From Sphaerulina vaccinii (taxonomy: Eukaryota > Ascomycota > Dothideomycetes > Mycosphaerellales > Mycosphaerellaceae): a DNA stretch of 64,000 nucleotides. Each line of letters starts with the position of its first letter. Position 1 is the stretch's first letter. Shown here in pieces: positions 51,993 to 64,000 of the stretch. The notes beneath the pieces were generated by a model. The model was not told the origin of the DNA and did no database searches. It worked only from the letters and a program-made list of their open reading frames with translations. The DNA lies in NCBI GenBank assembly GCA_022570795.1, contig JAKUDP010000004.1, positions 248,001 through 312,000 of the forward strand, in the 5' to 3' direction. The position numbers were made by a program, and so were the translations under genes.

Positions 51993-54766
51993 ACGGTGCT
52001 GCAGCAGGGCTGCGAGACTTTTCACTTTTTGTTACCACCGGTGCCAGTCATAGAATCTGTACATTGGACGCAAGACACTGCGCTGGCTGCATTTGATGGA
52101 GTTGCTGCACTGCTGGGTTTTGCGAGCATTACTGGCATTGGCACTACAGTATGAGTTGGCATTGCATTTACGAGACTGCATTTTGAGCGCTGAGATTATA
52201 CCCTGTCGTTTTGGTTTGGATTGATAGCATATACTTGGCAAATGAACGCATCTGGTTGTTGTTACAAGAATACATTAGTACAAATGTACATGTGATATGT
52301 TTGTGATACAGATCTCGAGATCTAACTTGTCAAGTCCCTTGCTGGTGCCATCTTGGTATGGCGAAAGATAAGAGACAACTTCTAGAAGTGCATTGATCAG
52401 CTTGGCGAGGCTACGTGAACGTTGAATTCTGATGAGAGTTCTCCTAGTGGAACGACATACGCCTGTTAATTACAGCCTCCACTTCACCAAAATCTCGGTA
52501 TGATGATAACAGACCCAAGTGGAGATGCTTTGGTGAACCTGTATTACCCGGATCCCTGAGCGATGATCGTGCTCAGCAGACATGCCACATGGATGCAGGA
52601 TGTTCGGGCTTGGGGCCGACCAGGAACGTGCTCTAGCTAGCGCTCCGGCTTGGATAAGCACGAACGTCACATCCATCTCTCTGTGTCTCGCGTTTCATCA
52701 TGCGATTGGTTTTGCGAGCATCGCGAGTTCGTGAGACCGTTGTCAGCGATGTAACAGCATCGGTCATGCTACACATCCCACTCTTTGCTCGCCTTTGTGG
52801 TTCTCCAGTGTTCTCCAACTTTCTCTTGCGCCAAGTGGCGCGATCGATTGCGAGGAAGGAATTGTTGAGCACGGTGTGTCATCAGCGTTGTCCAGGTCTC
52901 ATACCGCAACTGATAACAACACACCGACTCGGAATCCTGAATGCCGCTACTCGGAGCCTGATCGTGCGAGGGAGGTCATATAGCATACTACGAACGACTG
53001 CCAAGCACTTCGTGATCGCTCCCACTTCGTGCAAACCTTCGCCACCGCGAGCGAAGTCATCGGATCATATTCGGAGTCCTTGACCATTCCAATGAGGACA
53101 AGATCCTCGTGGCAGGCTCAACGAAAGCGCTCGAGCCTTGCATCTCTCCACGTGGAGGCAAGGAGGTTCGCGACTGAGCTTGGATGCGAGCTTGAATACA
53201 CGCTCGATCGTCAAGTTGGCCTGTGAGACTTGCAGGCCTAATGGTGGTGAGAAATTGAGTGATCATCGTCATGATGCACAGGCCATATATAGACTCCATC
53301 AGGAACATAGGGTTGCGATATGTCTCTGCTAACTGTTAGCTGGCGGCGGACCCAAAGGCGTGCCGCAGCAGGAGCAACAAGTGCCGTAGGGCCTCCGCTA
53401 GACTTCCCGCTGTGTGAACTCTGGGCAAGACTTGGAGTAGGTATCCCTTTGAGAATTCACGGCCGGAAGCTAAGGACTGGACCTTCATCGGAGCGGACGA
53501 CACCCTTGCACTGAGCAACGAGAACAACAGAAAGCTGCCAAGAGAGACTTTCCCCACCGCTTACGCTTCGGAAGTGGTCTAGTTCCCGCTGGGTCAGTCA
53601 CAAAGGGATGGCACTTAGAAGACCCTGGCACTTATGCCGAGCATGATGAAGAAGCCCGTGGATCCATGGTAGTTGCCAAGGATTACTGTATTGTACTGCA
53701 TCGGAGAATCTCACGCTGATGTCTCCATAGATAAGCAAGATGAGCTGGAGTCAGAGCGGCCCGGCTTCATCTTATGGCGACAATGACCAATTTCAAGCAG
53801 TTAGAACTTGAATGAGCTACTGGGCTATTCTTGTCCTTCACTGCTGCCGTTGTGGTTTCCGAAGGTCTCCCGATAGTCGGTCCTTGGTCCGGCTTTGGAA
53901 CCAGACATGGGTACTGCTATGCTTCAGCGGAGGGCCACTTTGGCTCTCCCGTCCACTGTTCATTTCCTGGTCTGCGCAGTCTCACTACTCGTCCAGCCAT
54001 GCAGCACGACCTGGGCGCTGGATCTGTACGCCATCAGCACGTTAGTCAGCCAGACAGCATACTCTGACGAATTGAGAACGCTCCACTTATGTCTGAGCAG
54101 TACGTCCAGAGATGCTGACTTCGGGTATCGATGAGCATGTCCTTCCTCTCTTGCCACAACCGGTCTCGCATGCAGGCTGATTGATTTGCTGCCGAGATGG
54201 TAAGCCGACATGAGGCGCCGGAAACAGTCTTGTCGCAAGGTTCTGCCAGTGCTCATCCGTATGAGACATGACCAGCGTCCACATCCCATGCGGTGACCAC
54301 GTGCTTGTCCACTGGCTGTCCATACGAGTCGTTACGACCTTCCATCGCGTCACAATATCAGCTCTTTCCTCTGTCCTCCGTGGCGGGTAGCCTTTCAGTT
54401 CGAGTCGTTGGCGGTGTAGAGCCAAGGAGACAGGAAGTCGAAGCGCGTCGTGCTGATATCCCTGTGCACCGCCAAATGCGTCCATGGACTAGCGTTCTTC
54501 ACTATCGAACCAATAGAAACCATCACAGGCTTTTGGCACCATGATGGGTATTTTTGTAACATCACTTGCATGTTCATGATGTTTTCGAGATATGCATTCA
54601 TTCTCCTAGTCTCAGCTCATCGATACTGGTACACTGCTTCCCAAATGCTCTCGAACTCCCGCATCAACCAAGCCAACGCCTCGCTTATTCCTCATGCAAT
54701 CATAATGCTACAGCTTCCAGAGATACTCAGCAAGTCCATGTCCGAGTACCCAGATACTCAGCAAGC
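51993..54766. other. Longest gene-free stretch in the window
   Basis: About 2.8 kb. Several ATG frames of 60-130 codons exist on both strands, none with a recognised motif; the most protein-like are two overlapping minus-strand frames (54395-54601 and 54087-54485). No repeats of transposon type were seen. It may hold long UTRs, a decayed gene or non-coding RNA. Confidence 0.4.
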
Positions 54767-55156
54767 TCATGCCCGAGTAGTGAAGTCCGTCTCAAGCTCA
54801 GAAGAGCCAGACTCGGTTCCGCCACATGTGCAGGAGTCCTTCGCTCTCTTGCCACAAGCACAAGCAGATCCAGAAACCTTAGCATTCTCGGTCGATGAAC
54901 GAGAGCAAGTGCATTCGCCAGCTGGTCGTTGGTCTGCAGAGAGGTCAGTCACTTGTGGAACATATATGCCAAATGAATGGTAATGCTTACTGCATGAGCA
55001 TCGAGCACCTTCGACCTTGTTCTCAGTCTGAGCCTTCTCGCAATTGCAGTGCAAAGCAGACTGTTTGCCGCATGAGCAGAGAGCCTCCTTTGCGCACACG
55101 CAGCCGCCATCGCGACCGCAGCATGTTGCTGGAACGGCTGATGTGGGGGCAGACAT
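54767..55156 (-). CDS. CxC-rich metallothionein-like protein (110 residues, 16 Cys)
   Basis: Exons 55156-54991 and 54933-54767; the 57-nt intron (GTAAGC..branch GACTGAC..CTGCAG) is open and in frame, so a simple ORF reads through it. The spliced protein has 16 Cys, 14 of them as seven C-x-C pairs: CVC, CSC, CNC, CSC, CTC, CAC and CTC, plus an N-terminal CC. Three repeats of similar form are visible (CSCGKQSALHCNCEKAQTEN / CSCNQRPAGECTCSRSSTEN / CACGKRAKDSCTC). This pattern suits d10 metal (zinc, copper) binding. I recall similar conserved small proteins in many filamentous ascomycetes, annotated only as cysteine-rich or domain of unknown function. There is no signal peptide, so it is probably cytosolic. 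Confidence 0.88.
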   Translation of the reverse strand: MSAPTSAVPATCCGRDGGCVCAKEALCSCGKQSALHCNCEKAQTENKVEGARCSCSKHYHSFGIYVPQVTDLSADQRPAGECTCSRSSTENAKVSGSACACGKRAKDSCTCGGTESGSSELETDFTTRA

Positions 55157-56203
55157 GTTAGATGTTTGGTTGGATGTGTTGGTTGTGATTGGAATCGAGG
55201 TGATGCGTTGCGGTTGTTGTTGATGTTTGGAGTTGGAGGTAAGTTTGTCGTTTGATAGGAAGAGTACGTTGGCAAGAGCGACGTCTTCACTTTATGCTAC
55301 CAGAAACATCTGATACGAGAGTCTATCAGATTCACTTTACAAAGCGGAAATGACGCTTGCTGACAATGGCTGGTCTATGATTGGTTGAATTCACTCTAGC
55401 GAACCTGGACTCGGCTCTACTGGAAATCTCGAGACATCTATCGCCACAATTGCTTCCTAGTTTCTGCTCCACAGCGTAAGCAGCCCTTAGATGCTTCTTA
55501 TTGGTCGATACTATGTGAGCTTTGATCGTTGAAGGCTGTGGTACTCTACGTGTGGGTTGATTGGCCTACGATATGGTTCTGTTCTTGGTATCTGCTTGGG
55601 ACTCGCCCATCTTTTCAGAAGAAGCAATCTTCGTTCGTACCCAGGCATTGTCGTCCATCAAGTACTCATCATCAGATTGCCAAGCAGGTAGGCTTGAGTG
55701 CCCAATCGACCTCAGAAAATGGACCAGATTGCATGCTAGTTCATGGACAGGTTCCCAAATATCGATGTTTTCCGAAAAATCGTTAAATCGAGCTTTTCGT
55801 GATAACTCACTGCAATCACAACGGATCAAGCCCAAAACTTCCAGACATTCATCTGTGACCACTTTTCATCGATTGGCTTATTTAGATTATCGCCATGGTC
55901 TCATCTTCGTCGTCGTACCAGTAGTTTTGGGCAACCCTAAGAAGCTCCAAAACAGAACAGCAGTTTCGTCTTTACACAGCGAAAGGTCAGAACTTGTCTT
56001 TGGACCCTGAATTGACGGGCTCACATGCCATCTGCCGATGCTTTGTGACCGGCCGTGAATGGAGAAGATAGTGTCGTTCAGTATTCAATCGATCTCGATT
56101 ATGTCTACATACCCAGAGGGTCTCGTCACTTCCAACGCCGAATTCATGCAGTATCCATATCGTTCATCTCATCAGAGCCTTCTCAAGGACTTCGTGCTCA
56201 ATG
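55157..56203. other. Intergenic
   Basis: About 1 kb between two minus-strand genes. A 98-codon minus frame at 55566-55862 (DECLEVLGLIRCDCSEL) looks somewhat protein-like but has no ATG and an upstream in-frame stop. No metal-response element was recognised in the CxC gene's upstream region. Confidence 0.4.
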
Positions 56204-57689
56204 TTAATCATATACCAGCTTCCTCCTCGTCGGACTCATCTGACCTCTCTGCGGACTTCTCTGTCCCCCTTCGATCATCAACTGATCCTGTTGCGGCACT
56301 CCACTCGGACCTGGTTCCAATTGTTGATAATTATGCCAAGGTGTCCCAAAGAACTGTTGCTGCCCCGAAGGTATCCTTTGCGGTGTTGGTGGAGGCGGTT
56401 GATAGTACTGTGGCTGGTATTGCCCTCCTTGGTTCGCCTTATCCCGGAAGAAACCAAAGGCTAAATTTCCTGATGCAAAACATCCAAATACCAACATGAA
56501 TGTGAAGGCCATCGCTTTCCAACTGATGGGTTCCACGAAAGAGTTGAAGATCTCCGCAAAGGTGTGTGCGCTGACCTTTGCTCGGCCGACTTTCGATGCA
56601 TCTCGATTCATGCACTTTGACCATCCTTCGCATACATTCGTCAATGCCGGAACTCGTACCGCAGGATCACAGTTGTTTGTTGTGTATTGACGCGCACATT
56701 CCGCCATTTCGGCCATTATATCGGCCATCGCTTCGTGTGATTTCTTGTCAATGTCTCCTTGCACTGCTGACCAGAAGCAGTAGATGAGGTAGACGCATCC
56801 TGCCAGCAGGAATATGTTGAACAAGAGTTGAGCGTAGAAGGATAGAATGTGCGGGACTGTTGGATGCTCCGAGATGAATGTGAATGTCCTCGAAAGCCAG
56901 TGTCTCTGCTCAGGAACATGCATATCATCGCCCTTGTGTCTGCCTGACGTCTTTCTCGGGCTCTTCACGAACAACTCGCTGTCTTCTCCGGAATCAGATA
57001 TACTATGTCTTCTTCTTTTGGAAACATTGCGCTGTAGCACTTGCTCGCGGTGTCTCTTAGATCTCCGTTTCTCAACAGCGCCAGAATGATCTGATCGACG
57101 ACTGTCACTTCGTCCGGGACTGTTGAACTTGCGCTTGAACTTCTCGTAGGTGTCGCCTAGCCAGCTATCCCGTCGTGATGCGTCCGGTCGGGACTTCTCC
57201 TTCGAAGGACTGCCGCGCTCGGCGCTAGCCATGGTTGGGAGGGTCGAGGCTTCGCGATTGTTCAGGGCGCCTCGTAGACCTGGTCTGCTGTGGTCGAGTG
57301 TTGCGTCGTTATCGCTTCGTTCAGGTGACTTCGGTGTCTCTCCCGCGCTCGAATCGTCGAGATCGTTGTTCAAATGGCGCGGCGTGTTGTATAATGAGTT
57401 GAACGCAGGCACCGGCGGCGGTGGTAGAGGCTTGCGGACGGGCGTAGATGTGAAGTTGGTCGAGCTTTTGAATGGCGAGCTGAAGGCGCTGTCTCCTCCT
57501 GTACATCCAAACATTAGCATGGCTCATCGTTCTGTTAACCAGCTAGATGTACATACTCTGCTTGCTCGGTGTACTGGCGCCAAATCGTTGCGCGTTCTGG
57601 CTGATTTGTGCAAATGGCGAGCGCACATCCATCGGTCCAGTCTTGTTATTCCACTCAAAGTCCATGCCCGTCTCGTTGCCGCGCGACAT
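56204..57689 (-). CDS. Brr6/Brl1-type nuclear-envelope protein (nuclear pore assembly)
   Basis: Integral inner-nuclear-membrane protein needed for pore complex assembly and lipid balance of the envelope. Exons 57689-57557 and 57498-56204, intron of 58 nt (GTATGT..TGTACAG), 475 residues. The start reads MSRGNETGMDFEWNNKTG. The first about 230 residues are Ser/Arg/Lys-rich and disordered. The conserved domain has span 1 (LLFNIFLLAGCVYLIYCFW), a lumenal loop with four Cys (MAECARQYTTNNCDP, NVCEGWSKCMNRD) that form the family's two disulfides, then span 2 (AFTFMLVFGCFASGNLAFGF). A Pro/Gln-rich tail follows. Size and the four-Cys loop match Brr6/Brl1 proteins. Confidence 0.92.
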
Positions 57690-58477
57690 GATTGCGGAGT
57701 CCTTGATGTGATGCTGAGATCCAAGCAGCTAAAGAGCGAGCGACGATGTGATGCTGGTCTGCATCAAGATTTGAGCTGGGATGTTCGCGAAGCTGCAGGG
57801 TTCGGTGTTGATACCAAGTGGGGCGTTGCCATGCAAGTGAAGTAACGCCGTCTACCTGTCTACCTAACACGCGACTCTTTGCCTGTTTCGAGTCACTTCT
57901 TCTTCTCAATGCAATTGTGACTCAGTGAGTTCTGCTGTCGAAGAGACGCGATAATTGTCAATCGCCTAATCGCAAGATGATTTCTGGAACTCATCACTAT
58001 TGCTCGGTAGCCTGGAGATGTTTGTGCAATATCAACATAGCTGGTCTGTTATGAGACGAGCGTGGCTTCCATGCGAAGTAAAGAGGGAGAGAGAAGAATA
58101 TTGGGGAGTATATCTATTGAAGTCATGTCTTCGGTTTCGATGACTTGATCGCCCTGTCGCATGCTGAACACTGACCACCGAAAACGAAATAAGGAAAGTA
58201 TCTCTACACAGAACACCGTGCAACTGAGCACTACAGGTCAGTCCTCGACAATTCAGCCTGTAATGGACCGGAGAGATGAAGTGGCAAGATATGAAATAGA
58301 AGATCTTTCATTTCGCAATGCTGTCTTCATCAGACATCTGAGCAATGCCTTCCTCGAAAAGCTGCCTTATCAGTGCAACGCCAAATACCCATATCGACTA
58401 CAAAATCTATGCTCGCTCTGTACAATACATGAACTCTGGTATCGCTTCGAATCACCACACACGCGCGCAGTCGTCGC
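57690..58477. other. Intergenic
   Basis: A 788-nt gap between the Brr6/Brl1-like start and the FAS alpha stop (both minus strand). A 150-codon plus-strand frame (58161-58613) runs into the FAS alpha last exon and is judged spurious. Confidence 0.45.
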
Positions 58478-61400
58478 TCAAACTGCAGAGATAGCCACTG
58501 CGATTACTTGTGCATCGCTGTGGCTGATCGACACTGTTGTCGACTTCACACCGGCTTGGCTTGCTGCGGCTGCCGCATCTCCATGCAACTGTGAGATGAT
58601 GTTAGCACTCTAATTTCAATTGATTGGTGGTCGCCGAATGGAGAAACTTACCTTCACAGTCGGTGCGCCATTCTCGTCGTTCACAATCTCAATGTCCTTC
58701 ATGGGTGCGCCTCCACCTCGGCTAGCCACCTTGAAGCTCTTGAAGACAGCCTCTTTCGCACTCCACTTGCCTACGAACGAAGCCTGAGGGCTAGGTGCCT
58801 TGCGGCAGTAAGCGATCTCACTTGAAGTGAAGTTACGCTCGATAAAGGTGTCGTTAGTGATATCAATAGCATCAATCTGCTCAATGTCCACGCCTGGGTT
58901 GGAGTTCTGAGAAGCATTGACCTTCATCAAGGTCTCAACCATCTGTGTCGTGTTCTTGTCCTGGGCCTTCTTAGGCGCGGTCTTGGCATATGTGAGCTCG
59001 CTAGTCTTCTTGTCGACTGACACACGGACAGTTGGGTCCAGGAAGACCTTGCTTTGCTGGGCGTCCTCGTAAGGTGACTTGCTCTTGGCACGGAACATGG
59101 TGTTGTTGATGAGACCATCGTGGAAGTAGCGGTACGCTCTCTTCTGGCGAGCATCGACCTTCTGCTTGTATGTCTGGAACTGAGCCTCTTCGAGTGTAGC
59201 GAAGAGGTACTTGGGGTGAATACCAATCGCCTGAGCGCCCTTCTGACCGAAGCCAAAGGAAGTGACCGAGAAGGCCTTGATACCGTCAGTCTGGATGCTC
59301 TGGCTGGGGTAGACAATGTAGTCAAACTTCTCCATGACCTTGTCAACGTTGTCGGCATTCCTGTTACCTGGCACAAGACCAGAGTTCAGCACTTGCAGAC
59401 AGCCGTTGAACATCCAGGCACCAGCGGCACCCTTGGGGTGACCAGTAAGGTACTTTTGGAAAATACCGAGAAGTGCGTTGCCCTTTTGACGACCAAGGTG
59501 CTTCATCTGCTGGCAGATGACATCGGACTCGTTCTTGTCGTTGGCCACAGTCGAAGTACCGTGGAAGGAAGCAACGTCGAGATCGTCTATCGTCAGGCCC
59601 CATGTGGCGAGCGCACCACGAATAGGCGCAATGCGAGGATCCTGCTTCCAGAAGTTGTTGCCCAGGCTTTGAAGGGCGTCCTTCTCTTGGCGTCGAGCCT
59701 CACGCTCGATGTGGTGAGCACGATCTTCCATGTACTCGGTCTCGTTAAATTGAGCACCTTGTTGCTTCATTGCATTCACCTCTTCCTCGAGATACAAGAG
59801 CTCAGACTCTTGCCAGTTCTTGATCTGTCTCTTACGGAGGTCGAGTTGCCTCTTGCGGTACTTGATGTCTAGCAGTGGTGATGGGAATTTGGTGGCTGCC
59901 TCGCGAGCGCCAGTCAAGACACCCTGGCCGGGAGCTGGCACAGAGCGACCAATCTTGTCGGTGGCAGTAGCGGTGTAGCCAAGGACACCATAGATTGGCA
60001 CTCCCATATCGAGTGCAAGCTTGGCGTCCATGATGACTTGCATACCACAACCTTGTGACTCCATGAAGCCATTACGTGTGGTGGTGGTAGGACGAGACAT
60101 CTCCTTTGGTGTGCGGCCGTGAGCGAACTCATCTCGGGCGTTGCTTGTAGCACCCATGTTGGCGAATTCGTATGAGCCCTCCTCTTGGAAGTCATCGAAA
60201 CCACCGACGAAGCACATACGAGCCTTGCCCTCAACAATGCAGTCGTAACCAATGTCGATGGACTCGACAGCAGTAGCGCAAGCTCCGACGGGTGTCCGGA
60301 TAGGTCCAGTGGAAGACATGAGCAACATGTTGATCCAAGCGCTCATGGTGTTGATGAAGGACTCTTGCAGAATGTCCTTCTGAAGAGGCTTGTCGAGGAA
60401 GCGGTCCTTGTACATTCCACGCAAGGCGGTAGTACCACCAATACCGGAACCTATGCAGTTACCAACTTCCGAGATGTGCACATACTTGTAGAACTCGTAT
60501 GGATCGGTAATACCAGACGAGAGCAGAGCCTCAGCAGTAGACACGAGCACATACAGAGTGACCGGGTCGACCTGAGATATGATGTCGTCTGGAACACCGT
60601 ACTTCTTCGCGTCCCATCCTGTTGGTACTTGTCCGGCCACAAGACGGTCGAATCGAAGTGCCTTGGGAATGAGAAGGGTGGCGCCTTTCTTGAGCCGTAC
60701 TTGGAATTCTCCAGACTCCAGCTCGAACACTTCGACCTTCTCGCCATGCTCGCGCTTGAACTCTTCGGCAGTCTCTTTGGACGACTCGAATGGATCAAGG
60801 TCCTCTTCAATCTGAATCTCTTGCATGAGCTGCTTCTTGTTCGGGTCGTAGCCATTGAACAGCTCAGGCTCAATGAGACGGATACCGGCGTGGTCGAGGA
60901 TGTGCTTCTCGTACTTCGCCTTGATGTCCTTGTCGTCGACAGGCTCTCCAGATTTGGCGTCAACCCAGCCAGAGTAGCTCTTGCCCTTCATTGAGCCATT
61001 GAAGTTCTTGATCAGGCCCATGATCCAGGCCATCTCGACGCAACCCTCGAGCGAGAATTCGCCATGAGCTTCCATCTCCCAGCGGGTACGTGAGTTACCC
61101 CATGGTCCGACTTCAGCGAAACCGGTGACAACAACGACCTTCTCCAGATCAACCATGCCCTTGAGATCACCATTGAGAGGCTCAACCTCCTCCTTCCAAT
61201 CAGGAAGCTTAGGGAAGTCGAACTTGAGATTGGCACGCTTCTCAACCTTGACAGTCTTGTAGAGTGCTTCACTGTCCTCACCATTGACGATCTTGTTCTC
61301 AACAGCAGTCTCACGAGTGACGGCCTTGCGAATCTCGGCAGTCTCGGTGATATCTTTGCGCAGGCGTGTCATGAGATCCTTCAAGTTTGGCAGGAATTGC

Positions 61401-64000
61401 AGGCCGCCATTGAGATCAGCGAAGACAGGCTCGGTCTGACAGAGGTTCACGATAGCAGGTGACATGAGTCCAAGCAAGTTGAAGGCCATCTCTTGCTGGG
61501 AGAAGGTGCGAACACCGTATCGCTCAACGCCCTCAGCGACGACGTTGTTGCCGCCCATGAGACCAGTACCACGAGTCCAGCCAATGACTGCACCGCAGAT
61601 GGTAAGGAAGTTGCCCCAGCTCTCAGAGTGCCATCGGTTGAACAGCGTCTCGAGCGCCAGCTTGGACTCGGAGTACAGACCGTCATTGCCGAAGGTACCG
61701 TGATTAGGCGAAAGTGGCAGGATGACTTGAGCTGGACGAGTCTCGAAACCGCGAGTGGCCTTCTGGGCCTTAACAGCACCAAGCATGCGAAGGAGGTTCG
61801 TAAGCATGATACGGTGGGCCAGCTCGGACTTGCTGTCGATGTTATCGATCTCGCGACCGTTCTCTGGGATAGCGGCAAATGGCACGATGAAGTCAAGATC
61901 CCAGCCAAGACCCTTCTTCTCGTCGTAGATGTACTCAATGAGAGCGTTGACATCCTGGTTGCTTCCCTGGTTGAAGGGCACAACGACAAGCTGAGAGCCA
62001 CGAGCACCATAACGAGCGTACATGGACTGGTAATACTCGGTGACCTCGCGAGAGTAGCGGGAAGTGGTGACAACGACCTTTGCGCCACCACTGACAAGTC
62101 CTTGGAGGACCTCTGCACCGATGGAGCCAGCTCCAGCACCAGTCATGAGCACGTTCTTGTTCTGGAATGTCACACCAGCCTTGGCAGCTTGCTCGAGGCC
62201 TTCAAGGTAGACACCTGTGAGCTTCTTGCTGTACTCCCATCCATGCTCTTCCTTGCGCTTCAAGTGCAGGAATGGCACAGTTTCGATCTTGCCCTGCTTG
62301 CTTGGGTTGATGGCACCATTCAAGCGACTGTTGCGGCCCTTCTTGATGTGACCATTAGTCTTGCCATTCTCGCTGGGCATGATCTGTCCCTCGTTCATCG
62401 ACAGCGATCGCACAATGTTGCTGTATAGCTGCTTGATCTCGAGCTGCGACGATTTAGAAAGCTTGTGTTGCTGCTTGATCAAGCGGTAGACACGCTGCAG
62501 GTCGTTCTGAACCTTAGTTCGATTTCCATACTCTGAGATCTTGCCTCCAGACGCCATCTCCTGAACGTAGTGCTCGAGCTTGCGAACGCTTCCACGAGGA
62601 ACTTCGGCATAATTCATGTCACCGCGTGGACTGATCTCGAGATGTGGTGCAGTGGGAACACCGACGTCCTTGTAGACAGGTGCCTCGCCAATAACGTCAC
62701 GGCAGTTGTCGATGAGTTGCTCTCCAAGCTCTTTCGCCAGTTGGTATGTTTCGCCGCGTTCGGTCGGGCAGTGATCGATGTGGTACTGCATGAATTCGAG
62801 GAGTGAGGGATTCGATCGGTTCATGATGAGAATACATCTCGAGACGATTTCGCGATCTACGGCAGTCAGGCGACCAAAGATGATGTCGTAGTACATCTTC
62901 AGAGCATCCTGTCGTGCCCAATTCCACGAAGAGTCGTAGACACGAGCCTTGAGAGGGCTGAAGCTGGGCTCGATACCAGCGGCGTAGAACTCGCCATGTT
63001 CTGTGTTCCACAGATCGAGTTGTGCCTGAAGAGCCGTCTCGTTCTGCTTGGTGACCAGTGCTGCCTTGTCGCCGGCGCGGAGATCCATCTTCAGGTAGCG
63101 TGCGAATAGCTCAAGCTGTTGCTTGAAAAGTGCCCGCTGGTCCTTCGTGAGAGCATCAATGGCTGCTGGATCCATCATCATACCGCCACCTCCCCCACCA
63201 GCATCTCCTCCTGCTGGAGCTGTGGCCAGACTGATCCCAGCCTGTGTCGCGTATTTGTTGGCAAGATCGTCCAGCCATGCCTTTGCATCATTTTCTGATC
63301 CGAGACGTGCTGCAGGTTCTGATGTAAGACCCAGTATAAGCACTCCGTCCTGTCGTCCAGAGCCTAGACCCCATCTCATCTCCAAGTGCTTACGCACGGC
63401 TGTGATGTTGAAGCCTCCAGGCATCTTCGAGGAGACCATGCGGGCGATGAGAGACGAGGACTGCTTGCCAAGCTGACCATTGAAGGTTGCCTGCATAGCA
63501 GCTCCCAGTTCGTCCAGAGGTGTGTCTTCCGGCTTTTCTGGAGTTGAGCCGAATTCCTTACCAAGATCACCAAGGATTTCGTTTTGAAGTGTGGATTTGC
63601 CTAAGGTCATGTCAGCTGCTACGTCTGTCAGTTGTAATGCTATAGATGCTCACCTCCAACCAAATCCTTGATGGCCTTGCTCAATGGAATGTCCTGAAGT
63701 GGCTTCTTCAGCTTCTGAGCCACCAATGCGCGCAGAATATCGACTGCTCCCACTGGAGCATCTGCTACTGCCGCCGCAGGTCCGGCACCTGCTGCTGGTG
63801 GTGGAGGTGCTGCAGCCGCTGGAGCTGATGCTGCGGGAGCCGATGAAGATGCTGCAGGCGCACTGTCTCCACCAGATGGTGCTGGCGCAGCAGCCTCCTC
63901 TTCCACAGGGTCAACATCGTAGTAAATGTCTTTGGCGTCCTTGTTGTAGCACAGAATTTGTCTTTGGACAGACCTCGCTGCATCGTATGCTTCATACTTT
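58478..64000 (-). CDS. FAS2: Fatty acid synthase subunit alpha, type I fungal FAS (5' end off the window)
   Basis: Alpha chain of the alpha6-beta6 cytosolic synthase that makes C16/C18 acyl-CoA from acetyl- and malonyl-CoA. Exons within the window: 64000-63654 (start missing by an estimated 60-70 residues), 63600-58652 and 58588-58478; introns of 53 and 63 nt. Domain order: KYEAYDAARSVQRQILCYNK N-terminal segment; Ala/Pro linker; ACP with the phosphopantetheine Ser in LVGGKSTLQNEI; ketoreductase (VLMTGAGAGSIGAEVL); ketosynthase with active Cys in TPVGACATAVES; C-terminal phosphopantetheinyl transferase (GVDIEQIDAI, WSAKEAVFKSFK). The last exon supplies the transferase end (HGDAAAAASQAGVK, VSISHSDAQVIAVAI); without its intron (branch GTGCTAAC) the frame stops at 58616. 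All active-site motifs are intact. Confidence 0.96.

Noticed and set aside
52310..52323. 14-bp perfect palindrome AGATCTCGAGATCT
   Set aside because: Isolated, short and without neighbours or a gene nearby; chance or a generic palindrome.
51993..54766. Hidden biosynthetic or defence system next to the bHLH genes
   Set aside because: No polyketide synthase, NRPS, P450 or NLR-type sequence is visible in the adjacent DNA.
55566..55862. 98-codon minus-strand frame with some helical character
   Set aside because: No ATG start, an in-frame stop just upstream and no splice acceptor that would rescue it.
58161..58613. 150-codon plus-strand ATG frame
   Set aside because: It overlaps the last exon of FAS alpha on the opposite strand, which has strong protein conservation; no motif of its own.
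1..64000. tRNA genes
   Set aside because: I looked for the T-arm consensus GGTTCRANNCC on both strands; no candidate could be extended to a cloverleaf. A tRNAscan-SE run would settle this.

Overview
The window looks like nuclear DNA of a filamentous ascomycete, most likely a Dothideomycete. Genes are mostly one to three exons. Introns are short (about 45-100 nt, one of 226 nt) with GT..AG ends and CTRAC-type branch sites. Proteins are typical of that group: a type I fungal fatty acid synthase alpha chain, NOT1, YAK1, a HET-domain protein, a GT90/CAP10 glycosyltransferase and a CrnA/NrtA-type nitrate transporter. The taxon is inferred from protein style and gene structure, not from a database search.

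Layout, left to right. 1-5105 (-): NOT1 (runs off the left edge) and an oxysterol-binding protein. 6036-9775: a small unknown protein, a HET-domain gene with an in-frame TGA beside a 20-base poly-C tract, and an unknown zinc-knuckle-like protein with a duplicated motif. 10241-13370: a mitochondrial-type deubiquitinase divergent from mitoribosomal protein bL9m. 13465-15541: two small Cys-rich ORFs and a three-exon secreted eight-cysteine protein. 16204-20331: FAD monooxygenase, GT90 and a double carboxymuconolactone-decarboxylase-like protein. 21178-23933: two unknown proteins, one with a RING-like Cys/His patch. 25733-27345: nitrate transporter with NirA- and AreA-type sites upstream. 27422-29904 (-): a small membrane protein and a CorA-like protein. 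30821-35911 (+): HMG-CoA synthase and a large single-span membrane protein. 36871-41914: tRNA adenosine deaminase Tad2 convergent with YAK1. 43971-48039: a seven-exon hexose transporter, an F-box protein and a GNAT acetyltransferase, the last two converging on a 154-bp foldback. 49020-51992: two bHLH genes of the SREBP-like Tyr type. 54767-57689 (-): a CxC-rich metallothionein-like protein and a Brr6/Brl1-type protein. 58478-64000 (-): fatty acid synthase alpha (5' end off the right edge).

Most genes are unrelated housekeeping or accessory genes rather than an operon-like unit. Possible functional groups are the monooxygenase/CMD/GT90 trio, the nutrient transporters (nitrate, hexose), lipid genes (OSBP, HMG-CoA synthase, FAS alpha) and the paired bHLH regulators. 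I found no CRISPR, rRNA, confident tRNA or intact transposon. The most interesting items are the secreted eight-Cys protein, the CxC protein, the bHLH pair, the nitrate-transporter promoter, the interrupted HET gene and the foldback element. Coding-exon boundaries were worked out by hand from splice signals and frame; where this was not possible it is stated.
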